Of a DNA stretch of 43,547 bases, positions 8,781 through 16,239 are shown one piece after another. The stretch is taken from positions 1 through 43,547 of the forward strand of contig NZ_JAFMPZ010000507.1 in assembly GCF_017353455.1 (NCBI RefSeq), written 5' to 3'. The translations under genes were made by a program, and so were the position numbers. A model generated the notes under the pieces. The model ran no database searches. It worked only from the letters and a program-made list of their open reading frames with translations, and was not told the origin of the DNA. The first letter of the stretch is position 1, and every line of letters begins with the position of its first letter. Origin of the DNA: Streptomyces laculatispora. Its GTDB lineage: Bacteria; Actinomycetota; Actinomycetes; Streptomycetales; Streptomycetaceae.

Positions 8781-8804
8781 TTTTGCAAGCAGGCGCTTGC
8801 AAAA
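8781..8804. promoter_or_regulatory. Perfect palindromic operator of the XRE gene
   Basis: Arms TTTTGCAAGC and GCTTGCAAAA with a 4-bp spacer AGGC, all 20 arm bases matched, in an otherwise GC-rich spacer and 28 bp before the XRE start. It is the likely self-binding site. The remainder of 8753-9110 is the left end of the mobile element. Confidence 0.75.
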
Positions 8805-8845
8805 GTGTTCCGAACCACTCGTACGGGCCTGTGCGGCTTCCAGCG

Positions 8846-8850
8846 GCAGA
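8846..8850. repeat. Target-site duplication, left copy
   Basis: GCAGA directly outside the left inverted repeat. The same five bases follow the right inverted repeat at 11556-11560. A 5-bp duplication is what Tn7/Tn5053-class transposases generate. Confidence 0.75.
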
Positions 8851-8861
8851 TGTCCGTTCCC
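8851..8861 (+). repeat. Left terminal inverted repeat
   Basis: TGTCCGTTCCC, reading into the element. Weaker similarity to the other two copies of this end continues for about 10 bp. Confidence 0.75.
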
Positions 8862-9110
8862 GGTCTATCTGCGAATTCCCACCGGGTCTGCAATGTGAAG
8901 TGAACGGGTCCCGGACGACCTGCGCAGCGGCCAGCCCACCAGAGCCACCTGCCCGCGAGGGCAGTACCCACCGCTCCGGCTGTCGGATGGCCTGGGAGAT
9001 CACGACGGCCAGCGGACGGACGCCCCACCTTGCCCGAATTGCCGGGAAGGTGGAGCGCCAGGTGCGCCCATTGGTTCGTCGGTTCAGCAGGCGTATCCGT
9101 CCGCCCGTAG

Positions 9111-9959
9111 TTACCGAGGCTGGTAGGAGGTGGCCAGCACGGAGACGGTCACCCGACTGGGCAGGGAGCCGTGGCCGCTCAGGTCCGCGGGGGTCAGGTG
9201 GCGTGCGCTCGGTGTCATTCCCACCAGGTCGATGGCTTCTTGCCTGGTCAGGGGCGTGGTGTATTCGACGTGCTGAGTACCGGCGGCCTGGAAGTAGGGG
9301 TCCAACGCCTGTTGCAGGCGCTGTTCCTTGTCCGGGTCGATCGTGACCATCGTGGGGATCTGGCCCCGTAGCTCGGCCAGGTGCCGCTCGATGGGCCGCA
9401 CCACGATCAACCGGCCGGTCGGACGGAGCACTCGGTGGAACTCGGACGGGTTGCGCGGGGCGAACACGTCCAGCACGACGTCGACCCCCTGGTCAACCAA
9501 GGGGAAGGGGCGAAAGGCGTCCCAGCTCGCCGCAGCAGCTCGCGGATGGGCTCGGGCTGCTGAGCGCAGGGCGCGTGCTGACGTGTCCAGCCCCAGGCCG
9601 CGGGTGCCGGGCAGTTGATCGAGTACGCCGGCCAGGTAGTAGCCGGTGCCGCACCCGATGTCTACGACCGTGCCTTGACCAGGCAGGGCGTCGGCTGTCA
9701 TACGAGTCAGAGTCTGGTGGACAGGGGCGTACCTGCCGGTGGACAGGAACCGGTTTCGGGCCTGAACCATGGCTGCGTCGTCACCGCTGGTGGCGCGGAT
9801 GCCCGTCAGCAGGCTGACGTAGCCCTGACGGGCGATGTCGAAGGTGTGGCCCTCCGGGCAGCGCAGTGAGCCACGGTCGGGTCGGAGACAGGCGCGGCAC
9901 ACCGGGCAGCGCAGCAAGTCGAGAAATGGTTCGAGGGCAGGGGGAAGCAACGCAGGCAC
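9111..9959 (-). CDS. 23S rRNA (guanine-N1) methyltransferase, RlmA/TlrB type
   Basis: 282 residues, the usual length of RlmA-family enzymes. An N-terminal zinc finger has Cys18, Cys21, Cys34 and His38 (RCPVC, RCPEGH), followed by the family signature TFDIARQGYVSLL, an SAM motif VVDIGCGTGYY (about 105-115) and DVFAPRNPSEFHRVLRPTGR. RlmA enzymes methylate G745 or, for the Gram-positive RlmAII/TlrB branch, G748 in the exit tunnel; TlrB contributes to tylosin-type macrolide resistance. The GTG at 9959 has GGAG 6 nt upstream. The 5' leader of about 215 nt holds a mini-ORF and hairpins. It is the cargo gene of the element. Confidence 0.88.
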   Translation of the reverse strand: MPALLPPALEPFLDLLRCPVCRACLRPDRGSLRCPEGHTFDIARQGYVSLLTGIRATSGDDAAMVQARNRFLSTGRYAPVHQTLTRMTADALPGQGTVVDIGCGTGYYLAGVLDQLPGTRGLGLDTSARALRSAARAHPRAAAASWDAFRPFPLVDQGVDVVLDVFAPRNPSEFHRVLRPTGRLIVVRPIERHLAELRGQIPTMVTIDPDKEQRLQQALDPYFQAAGTQHVEYTTPLTRQEAIDLVGMTPSARHLTPADLSGHGSLPSRVTVSVLATSYQPR

Positions 9960-10049
9960 GAGGCACTCCAGGCGACGGTGAAGGGAAGGGACCGTGCCTG
10001 CACGCGCTCTCAAAAGCCGCCGTCTCAAGAAAGAGAGGCCCGGCATCTC

Positions 10050-10133
10050 GCCGCCTCGGTGTGGGCGGCACAAGGGAGATGGATCACGTAAACAGGCACG
10101 CCAAGGAGGGCGACGCCCTACGGCATCGCCCTC
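10050..10133 (-). promoter_or_regulatory. Candidate attenuator leader of the rRNA methyltransferase
   Basis: On the transcript, 12 nt after a 9-codon mini-ORF, an 8-bp hairpin forms (GAGGGCGA / TCGCCCTC, 10106-10133), overlapping an alternative GGGC-GCCC hairpin (10108-10118). Further down a GCCGCC / GGCGGC hairpin (10050-10069) precedes a U-rich patch. Mini-ORF plus mutually exclusive hairpins is the layout of ribosome-mediated attenuation upstream of drug-induced rRNA methylases. No other content is seen in 9960-10300. Confidence 0.5.
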
Positions 10134-10145
10134 AACGCCTCGTGA

Positions 10146-10175
10146 TTACAGAGCCTGGATGTGCTGGGTCCACAT
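10146..10175 (-). CDS. Leader peptide MWTQHIQAL
   Basis: Nine codons plus TAA upstream of the methyltransferase hairpins. AAGG lies 7 nt before the ATG. Too short for coding statistics, so the call depends on its position directly before alternative hairpins in a resistance-type leader. Confidence 0.4.
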   Translation of the reverse strand: MWTQHIQAL

Positions 10176-10301
10176 GCCTACACCTTACGAGCCTTACCAA
10201 AAGCCCGTCCCCTCGCCTCAGCAGTCAAGAGATGCGGCCCGGCGGTGGGGGATCGCGCCGGACTGCGTAATCACCCGGACGAGGGGTTTGGTCCCGTTTA
10301 A

Positions 10302-10391
10302 GCTGCACAGATCGAGTTCGACCACGCCGTCCAGAAGACCCGGCCCGAACGCCCCCGTGCCAAGTACGCCCGCAGGCCGAAGGCGGCCTGA
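10302..10391 (+). pseudogene. 3' remnant of the gene preceding tniQ (possibly tniB)
   Basis: An open frame of 29 codons, closed upstream by a TAA at 10299, reads QIEFDHAVQKTRPERPRAK and ends basic (RRPKAA). Its stop is 3 bp before the tniQ ATG, the spacing of an operon neighbour. In complete tni operons the gene here is tniB, an AAA ATPase. Identity as a tniB tail is inference from position; the basic composition is compatible but not diagnostic. Confidence 0.35.
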
Positions 10392-10394
10392 GTG

Positions 10395-11375
10395 ATGGAG
10401 CCCTGGAAAGCGCCGGTCCGGCTCCTGCCACTTCCTCTGCCGCCTGTCCACGGGGAGGTCTTCGGCTGGTATTTGCACCGCCTCGCCGCCGCCAACCACG
10501 TGACGTCGGGCCAACTGGCGAAGACCCTGACGCCGTTCAAGAACGCGCTGATCGGCAAGCGGACGGACACGTTATGGCGCTGGACTCCGATGGTTCTGCC
10601 GCGGCTGGCACTCCTGACGGGTCTCGCTCCTGAGACCCTTCGGATGCTGCTGCCAGCGATCTCCCGGATTGAGGCGCGTACCGGAGGCGAGGTGATCCGC
10701 TACCGGCGGCGTCTCTACGTCGCGTGCTCACACTGCATGCACCGCCGTGGAATCACCGGACCAGTCCTCGCGCATCGCCCCGCCGACCTCCAGCTCTGCC
10801 GTCGGCACGGCATCTGGCTCGACGGCAACCGCCAATACCGTGTCGGCCACCTGCCAGAACTTGTCACCGCTCAACACCGGCACCGGCGAATCGCCCGCCG
10901 CTTCCCCGACACCCTGGAAGCAGCCACAAAGGAAGCGCAGCACATGGTCCGGTCCTGGCTTCTGAACAAGAAGCAGCCCCATCTGCTCTCACGCTGGAAC
11001 GACCGTCTCGCTCAGCTCCCTCCCAAGGAGGCCGCCTACGAGAACATCATCAGGCGACGCGTCGACGAGCGGGAGTACATCGCCACCTACCCGGAGTTCG
11101 TCACCATGCTCGGCATGGTGACCGACCCTGCTTGGCGAGCACGACGGGCGCCTCGCCCATGGGTGAACCTCAGCCAGCACCGGCGCACGATCGACGCTGT
11201 CTACGCAGAAGCCGAGCACCGGCTCAACGTCCCCTCTCTCCGCGAGAATCGCCACTCACGCACCTTCTTCAACGACGCCCTCTTCCGCTGGACCGACTCA
11301 TTGGGAAGGTCGCTGATGCTGGTGATGTCCCCGGAGGACCACAGCGCCCTACGAGATGATTCCCAGTGGAACTGA
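10395..11375 (+). CDS. tniQ: TniQ-family transposition target-selection protein
   Basis: 326 residues. The N-terminal TniQ signature is clear: a proline-rich start, then GEVFGWYLHRLAAAN (residues 20-34), followed by a zinc-finger-like set Cys111, Cys114, Cys135 and His138 (CSHC ... QLCRRHGIWL). The C-terminal 150 residues are basic and poorly conserved. TniQ/TnsD proteins guide Tn7/Tn5053-class transposition and need a DDE transposase and ATPase, neither of which is complete here. ATG 10395 is favoured over the adjacent GTG 10392 by AAGGCGG 8 nt upstream. It lies inside inverted repeats with a target duplication. Confidence 0.85.
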   Translation: MEPWKAPVRLLPLPLPPVHGEVFGWYLHRLAAANHVTSGQLAKTLTPFKNALIGKRTDTLWRWTPMVLPRLALLTGLAPETLRMLLPAISRIEARTGGEVIRYRRRLYVACSHCMHRRGITGPVLAHRPADLQLCRRHGIWLDGNRQYRVGHLPELVTAQHRHRRIARRFPDTLEAATKEAQHMVRSWLLNKKQPHLLSRWNDRLAQLPPKEAAYENIIRRRVDEREYIATYPEFVTMLGMVTDPAWRARRAPRPWVNLSQHRRTIDAVYAEAEHRLNVPSLRENRHSRTFFNDALFRWTDSLGRSLMLVMSPEDHSALRDDSQWN

Positions 11376-11544
11376 TAAGTCCCAGGCCAGGGCCTATCGA
11401 CCGGACAGAGCTCCTGGGACGGACCCACCTCACGCCCGAACAGTTTCACCGCCGTTCAGATCCGCTGGGCCCTCCACGCTCCGAAGCGTCCCGACCATCA
11501 TGAGAAGGCGCAGATCAGGGGCACCTCACCGACTCAGGTCTTCT

Positions 11545-11555
11545 GGGAACGGACA
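11545..11555 (-). repeat. Right terminal inverted repeat
   Basis: GGGAACGGACA, the exact complement of the left end. Followed by the second GCAGA. Confidence 0.75.
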
Positions 11556-11560
11556 GCAGA
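11556..11560. repeat. Target-site duplication, right copy
   Basis: GCAGA between the right end of the element and a third copy of the terminal sequence. It matches 8846-8850. Confidence 0.75.
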
Positions 11561-11571
11561 TGTCCGTTCCC
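11561..11571 (+). repeat. Third transposon end, facing right
   Basis: TGTCCGTTCCC again, in left-end orientation; with GCAGA and the following GGT the identity to the left end of the element is 19 bp, and 15 of the next 26 bases agree. It looks like the left end of a second related element or relic; no matching right end was seen further on. Confidence 0.6.
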
Positions 11572-11654
11572 GGTAGACATGGCGAGTCCCAGTGGTTCTG
11601 GCCAACGGCTTGGCGGAGTCCCGGCGAAGCCGGCCGGCCTGTGCGGTCCACGGC

Positions 11655-12127
11655 ATGGTTGACGAGTTCGACGTGGCTCAAGCTCTGCGCGGCGGGACAC
11701 CCGACAGGGCGCGGGCCTGGGGCTCCCGCTGCCGACCGCGTTGCGCGATGCCTACTCGCTTCTCGGCGCGCGTCACGACCTCACCGGCAACCAGGACCCG
11801 CTGCTCCAGCCTTCCGAATTGTTCGTGCACGACGAGTTCGGCGGCGTGCACGTTTTCCGCAGCGAGAACCAGGGGTGCGCCTTCTGGGGAGTGCGGCCGC
11901 GGGACCTCGACCGAGACGATCCGCCGGTGTTCGTCCAGTCGCGGGATGGCTGGGTTCCCTTCCTGGAGCGAGTCTCCCTGGCCTCTGCCCCCCTCCCCGG
12001 CCAGTGGGTACATGGATACTCGGAGCCGCTGGAAGCAGACGACCTGCCTTTCCAGGCACTCGGTGATCTGCTTGGACGGCCGGAAAGGCCTGTGCTCCGA
12101 GCGCAACAGGGGCGTGGGGATGGCTGA
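11655..12127 (+). pseudogene. SUKH (SMI1/KNR4-like) protein, internally deleted and frameshifted
   Basis: The 5' part (frame from ATG 11655) reads VDEFDVAQALRGGTPDRARAW, like the start of Streptomyces SMI1/KNR4 proteins. From about 11718, in another frame, LGLPLPTALRDAYSLLG and then VFRSENQGCAFWGV and DLDRDDPPVFV give the conserved SUKH core. Roughly 40 residues normally between these parts are missing and the frame changes, so the gene is broken. SUKH proteins are typically immunity proteins of polymorphic toxin systems. A short coupled frame follows at its 3' end. Confidence 0.6.
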
Positions 12128-12272
12128 TCCGTACGTCATTCTCGACGAGCTCGCTCAGGAGCTTCGGCCGATGCCACGGGGCATCGAACGCCGACGGGAG
12201 CGCTTCCGCTCCGACGGTTGCGGCCACGAATGGCATTGCCTGTCCATTGACACCCCCGTAGCCTCGGCCTGA
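12120..12272 (+). CDS. Small ORF coupled to the SUKH relic
   Basis: 50 codons (MADPYVILDELAQELRP...). Its ATG lies within the last codons of the SUKH relic (GGGGATGGCTGA), the usual look of translational coupling. It has a charged helical stretch and a CGHEWHC motif near the end. No family recognised; it may itself be a truncated remnant. Confidence 0.4.
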   Translation: MADPYVILDELAQELRPMPRGIERRRERFRSDGCGHEWHCLSIDTPVASA

Positions 12273-12481
12273 TCCCTCGCGCTTTCGCGCCTACCGGGCC
12301 AGTGGCCGGAGGGGAAACATCGCGCTCAGCTCGGCAGTGCGCGCATCGCCTCGACCAGCGGCCCAGCTCAGCACGGCGGTGTCATCCACCCCGAAGAGTC
12401 GCAGCACCGGCTGCGGCTGCCGTCGGCTTCGGGGTTCGTCGGCCGCGAGCCGTGTCAGACCTGAGTGCGACACTGCGCCCC

Positions 12482-13279
12482 ATGTCTCTTGCTGATCTCG
12501 GTCTCGACCAGTGGCGGTCCTTCGAGCTGCCTACCGCACGTCGCGTCGCCCAAGAGGCGGCGCACCAGGTGGAGGGCCACGTGACCGTCGTGGAGACCAT
12601 GGAGCATCTCGGTGCTCCGCTGCATCGGGTTCGGATCGAGCGGGACGGGCAGGAATTCGCCCTGATACCCGGCGGCGCGGTGACACTCGGATTCGATCTC
12701 GACGCCTGGCAGCCGACACCTGCGCAGGCCGCCGACTATGCAGAGAGCCTGGATCAGGGCTTTGGCTGTGGCTCCGACCTGCGGGCCCACCTCGCGCACG
12801 TGCTCAGCCCCCGCCGGAGCGTCACCCTAGCCACGGTGCTCATGGCTGTGGAGGACGAGGATCTGACCGAACCGCCTGCCGACATGCCGGCCGTCCTCGC
12901 GGCTCGCGGCCTGCGGATGCCGAGCTCCGACGAGTGGGAGCACGGCTGCGGAGCCGGCACGGACACCCTGTTCCGGTGGGGCAACGACTGCCCCCTGGAC
13001 CGCATCCCCCACGGGGACCGCACCGGCCCGCATCAGCAGCTGAGCGGCTTCGGCCTGCGAATCGCCCATGACACCTACCGCACGGAACTGACGAGCGACG
13101 TCACCGCGGCCCACGGCGGTGACGGCGGCGAGTCGGTGTGCGGGGGGTACGGCTCCATGCTGGCGTGGCTGCCCCTGGCTACTGCCAACCGCAACCCCTC
13201 CATGGCTGAGTTCGCGTACGGGCCGGACGGTGAAGGCCTCTGCGAGGACTTCTCCACCCGTCCCGCGCTCACGCTCTGA
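12482..13279 (+). CDS. Formylglycine-generating-enzyme-like (SUMF1/EgtB-fold) protein
   Basis: 265 residues. The segment LAARGLRMPSSDEWEHGCGA followed by DTLFRWGND is the characteristic LPTEAEWEYA...YPWG stretch of the FGE-sulfatase domain, and an IPGG strand precedes it. The C-terminal part, where FGE has its Cys pair and RGGSW motif, is divergent (ESVCGGYGSMLAWLPLATAN), so oxygenase activity is doubtful; many such proteins are binding modules. The ATG at 12482 follows CGCCCC with no ribosome site, hence possibly leaderless. The 209 bp before it (12273-12481) hold no gene I can support. Confidence 0.6.
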   Translation: MSLADLGLDQWRSFELPTARRVAQEAAHQVEGHVTVVETMEHLGAPLHRVRIERDGQEFALIPGGAVTLGFDLDAWQPTPAQAADYAESLDQGFGCGSDLRAHLAHVLSPRRSVTLATVLMAVEDEDLTEPPADMPAVLAARGLRMPSSDEWEHGCGAGTDTLFRWGNDCPLDRIPHGDRTGPHQQLSGFGLRIAHDTYRTELTSDVTAAHGGDGGESVCGGYGSMLAWLPLATANRNPSMAEFAYGPDGEGLCEDFSTRPALTL

Positions 13280-13373
13280 TCCTCTTGGGCTCGAACCGGT
13301 GCAGTAGGCCGGCGGTGCCGTGGGTGCGGCGGAAGAGATGCTCGGGCATCTCGCGAAGCCCTCTTGGATCCTT

Positions 13374-13391
13374 GATCTTTCTCCGAAGATC
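13374..13391. promoter_or_regulatory. Inverted repeat before the hydrolase gene
   Basis: GATCTT and AAGATC arms, 6-nt spacer, 20 bp upstream of the ATG. It lies where a repressor would block the promoter or leader. Confidence 0.4.
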
Positions 13392-13411
13392 GTTCTGTTG
13401 GAGACTGAGGC

Positions 13412-14266
13412 ATGCAGAAGCTGCCGACATTCGTCTTTGTTCATGGAGCCTTCGCGAATTCGTTCTCGTTCGGGCCGCTGCAGGCTGAGCTCGCCCTACT
13501 CGGGCACCGCTCGGTCGCGGTCGACCTCCCGGGGCACGGATTCGAGGCGACCTTCCCCGCGGCCTACCAGGCTCCCCAGATCCTCGACGCACTCGCCGAG
13601 GAACCGGGGAGCATCAAGGGAGTCACGCTCGCCCACAACGCCGCCCGCGTGATCGAAGTCCTCGAACGGGCCAGGCGGAACGGGCCCACCATCCTCGTCG
13701 CCCACAGCCGGGGTGGCATCACGACCACCGCCGTCGCCAACGCCCGGCCGGAGCTGATCGACCGGATCGTTTACGTCTCCGCCTGGTGCCCCGTCGATCT
13801 GGACGTGAGCGACTACTACACCCAGCCGGAGATGGCGGACCTCGACGCAGGAGCCCTCGCCGGCGCGCTCGTCGGAAACCCGGCCGAACTCGGTCTGCTC
13901 CGGACCAACTTCCGCACCGCCGATCCGACAGTGCTCGCCGCGTTCAAGCGAGCCCTCGCCGCCGACCTCACCGATGACGAGTTCCGAACCTTCCTGAACA
14001 CCTTCCAGCCTGACGAGAACCTCGACGTCGGTACGTCCGCCGACCGGGCACAGGCCACGACCTGGGGCCGGATTCCCAAGACCTATGTGCGCCTGGCCGC
14101 CGATGCCAGCATTCCGCTCGCCGCGCAGGACCGCATGATTCGCGAGGCCAACGCGCTCACACCCGACAACCCCTTCGACGTCCGGACACTTGAGGGAAGT
14201 CACCTGCGCTGGCTCGCCCACCCGAAGCCCGCCGCCGAGTTGCTCGCAGACCTCGCAGCACGCTGA
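13412..14266 (+). CDS. Alpha/beta hydrolase
   Basis: 284 residues. It opens with the oxyanion-hole motif FVHGAFAN; the nucleophile elbow is AHSRGG, and a C-terminal catalytic His lies in GSHLRWLAHP. No signal peptide, so cytoplasmic. Related proteins are annotated as salicylate-esterase-like or generic hydrolases; the substrate is unknown. GGAG 8 nt upstream supports the ATG. A palindrome lies at 13374-13391. No regulator is adjacent, and the gene is convergent with the next one. Confidence 0.8.
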   Translation: MQKLPTFVFVHGAFANSFSFGPLQAELALLGHRSVAVDLPGHGFEATFPAAYQAPQILDALAEEPGSIKGVTLAHNAARVIEVLERARRNGPTILVAHSRGGITTTAVANARPELIDRIVYVSAWCPVDLDVSDYYTQPEMADLDAGALAGALVGNPAELGLLRTNFRTADPTVLAAFKRALAADLTDDEFRTFLNTFQPDENLDVGTSADRAQATTWGRIPKTYVRLAADASIPLAAQDRMIREANALTPDNPFDVRTLEGSHLRWLAHPKPAAELLADLAAR

Positions 14267-14370
14267 CACTCCCCCATGCCCACCAGACGCCAGGGCGAGA
14301 TCGGTGGACTCTCGCGAGGGCACACGCCCGGAGACGGCTGCCTACCTGACGGAGTCCACCGATGCGGCGT

Positions 14371-15120
14371 CTACGGCGCAACCGGCCAGTCGGCGCTGAC
14401 TTGGTCGGCAACGGAGAAGTCGGTTTCGCAGTCCGGACACGTCGCGCGTCCGAATACATGGGTCAGCACGTGGGCGACCTCGTGTTGGCCGTCGGAGAGG
14501 GAGATGTCGTGGAGGCGTCGACCGATGCCGTCCAGGTTGGCCGGGTTCGCCGGCAGCAGGGGTCTCGTCTCGACATCGTGGTCCGAGAGCGCGTAGTCCT
14601 CGCTGGTGGAGAAGAATCCTCGCTCGCCGAGAACGATGAACAGACCGGTCCGGCAGCCGGGGCAGTCGACCTCGTACTCCTCGTTGACCAGCCCCCAGGC
14701 CAGATCTTCGCTCCAGCCCACGACGCCCTCGAAACCCAGCATGGCTTCCAGCAGGTGGATGTAGTCGGTGCGATCGGAGACCACCCGGAGCTGCCGGTTC
14801 ACCGCCGTCAGGAGGCTCTCGACCTCCGCGGCGTGCCGCGCGCGGACGTCACCGGCCACGTGCGGCTGCTCGGCACCCGCCATGATCGCGCCTGCCAGAG
14901 CCAGGGCGTTCACCGCCTGCTCCCGGTCGTTACTGCCGGCCAGGTCGGCCAGCCAGGGCAGCGCCGCGAAGCTGGCCGAGTAGACGCTGCCCTGGTGGCA
15001 CAGCGCTGACCACAGGTCGCTCCAGAGCTCGGGCTTCCGTTCCCATGCGATCCGGTCCAACAGGGTGGGTATGTCTTCCGCCGAGCCGTAGGCATGGCTG
15101 AGTTGCGACCAATCCGTCAT
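14371..15120 (-). CDS. Uncharacterised helical protein with two Cys pairs
   Basis: 249 residues beginning MTDWSQLSHAYGSAEDIP. The N-terminal two thirds are alpha-helical (SALCHQGSVYSASFAALPWL, AVNALALAGAIMAG), resembling HEAT-like actinobacterial hypothetical proteins found near immunity genes. Two CxxC knuckles, DCPGC and TCPDCETDF, could bind zinc. I know no assigned function. Convergent with the hydrolase gene. An immunity-type role near the SUKH relic is speculation. Confidence 0.7.
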   Translation of the reverse strand: MTDWSQLSHAYGSAEDIPTLLDRIAWERKPELWSDLWSALCHQGSVYSASFAALPWLADLAGSNDREQAVNALALAGAIMAGAEQPHVAGDVRARHAAEVESLLTAVNRQLRVVSDRTDYIHLLEAMLGFEGVVGWSEDLAWGLVNEEYEVDCPGCRTGLFIVLGERGFFSTSEDYALSDHDVETRPLLPANPANLDGIGRRLHDISLSDGQHEVAHVLTHVFGRATCPDCETDFSVADQVSADWPVAP

Positions 15121-15539
15121 GCAGGGATCCAAACAGGTTGATGGGCCGGTCCTGGTCTCGGCCTTGTCGTCATGAGGGATGTCGCCCCAGATGATCTGGC
15201 GGGTCCCCTGCGTTTCTGGGCAGTTCTGCTCATGGGGCCGCGGGCGGAGGAATTCGACGTCGGCCGACGTGATGCCGGAGGTGAGCACAGGCGGCTTCCG
15301 GCAGGGGCGGCGTCGGTGGAGCCGCTGTCGCAGCCACTATGGCTGCCGGCCCACATACTGGCTGCTGGAGACGCCGAGTTCGCTGGTCAGCGGGACGGGG
15401 CACCGGCGGTGGCGCCCTTCGCGCTGCTGGACGCCGTTCCGCCGCAGGCAAGGCCTTCCTGAACCCTCCAGGACACACAACTGTGCCTGCCGGGGCTGAC
15501 CTTCCACTCCTGCGTTCATTCTCATCTGGGCGACGGGGA
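15121..15539. other. Gene-free stretch
   Basis: 419 bp between two minus-strand genes. Several short frames exist on both strands but none shows a recognisable motif, ribosome site or consistent third-position GC pattern. It may contain decayed coding DNA. Confidence 0.5.
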
Positions 15540-16031
15540 TCAGAAGTACGTCGCGATCCCGAAGGCTCGACGGAGTTGAGCCATGTCGTGCCGATCGCGG
15601 TCCGTGGGCTCGTAGCCCTGGTGGAAGCAGACCTGCTGCTCGGCGGACAGACACGGGACGGGCGTTCCCTCGATAGCGCCGGTCACAAAACATCGTGGGG
15701 GATAGAGGAACGGACGTTCCGGTTCGGGTGACGCCTGCACCGCCGAGCCGTCGTCGGCGAAGACGAGGGGATGAAGATCGATTTCCCGGCCGTCCGGAGC
15801 CGTGACGACGAATCGGATGGGCCTCCAGCTCAGGCTCTCGACGAACCCCACCTCGGAGAGAGCTGCCATCACAGCGGCCTCCTGGTCCTTCCGATGCATC
15901 AGGTCCAAGTCGCGATGATCCCGGGTCCGTTCACCGATCAGAGCATCGATCCCCCATCCTCCGCCGATCCAGACATCCGCTTCAGCCCGTCGCAGCAGAG
16001 CCAGGACGGACAACACGGCTTCAGCTGTCAT
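15540..16031 (-). CDS. ANT(2'')/Lnu-type nucleotidyltransferase
   Basis: 163 residues. The nucleotidyltransferase core is obvious: WIGGGWGIDALIGERTRDHR, then DLDL with the metal-binding Asp pair, then EIDLHPLVF supplying the third acidic residue. This matches the short aminoglycoside-2''-adenylyl / lincosamide nucleotidyltransferase family. Whether it modifies a drug, and which, cannot be told from sequence; many chromosomal members are not proven resistance genes. ATG 16031 is preceded by an in-frame GTG; no strong ribosome site is seen. The 208 bp before it carry nothing definable. Confidence 0.75.
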   Translation of the reverse strand: MTAEAVLSVLALLRRAEADVWIGGGWGIDALIGERTRDHRDLDLMHRKDQEAAVMAALSEVGFVESLSWRPIRFVVTAPDGREIDLHPLVFADDGSAVQASPEPERPFLYPPRCFVTGAIEGTPVPCLSAEQQVCFHQGYEPTDRDRHDMAQLRRAFGIATYF

Positions 16032-16239
16032 CACGCGACGCAGGCTAGAAGCGATCACCCCGGACAGCGAACGAATTCCTTCGGCCGGTCGCCGCAGGTC
16101 ACAGGAGTGGGTCAGGGACTGATCGTTTGCGAGGAGACATCCCATGCGCCGAACTGCCCACACCTGCGCGGGACGGCCTCGGCCGGCACGTCCCGGACAG
16201 GACGAAGCACCGCGGGTCAGAGCCTCGCACGGCCCGCAC

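Larger units (their letters stand above)
8851..11555. mobile_element. Non-autonomous Tn5053/Tn402-like transposon with tniQ and an rRNA methyltransferase
   Basis: 2705 bp. The outer 11 bp are perfect inverted repeats (TGTCCGTTCCC at 8851-8861; its complement at 11545-11555), flanked by a 5-bp direct repeat GCAGA. The ends start TGTC, and the right end continues CAGAAGAC, a string also present in the known Tn402/Tn5053 terminal repeat as I recall it. Subterminal look-alikes of the end occur inside (GGGTCCCGGACGACCTG, 8906-8922; complement of GTCCGTCCCAGGAGCTCTG, 11406-11424), as expected of multiple transposase sites. It carries tniQ but no tniA transposase or complete tniB ATPase, so movement would need help in trans. 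Cargo is a TlrB/RlmA-like methyltransferase with a structured leader. Confidence 0.75.

Noticed and set aside
11545..11571. Simple terminator hairpin after tniQ
   Set aside because: The loop GCAGA and one arm recur together at 8846-8861, which a terminator would not explain; read as transposon ends and target duplication instead.
15121..15539. Insertion-sequence remnant
   Set aside because: Translations of both strands show no transposase motif and no inverted repeats were seen.
15702..15722. GGAAC-GGAC-GTTCC palindrome resembling the transposon end
   Set aside because: It lies inside the nucleotidyltransferase coding sequence and differs from the end after CGGAC.
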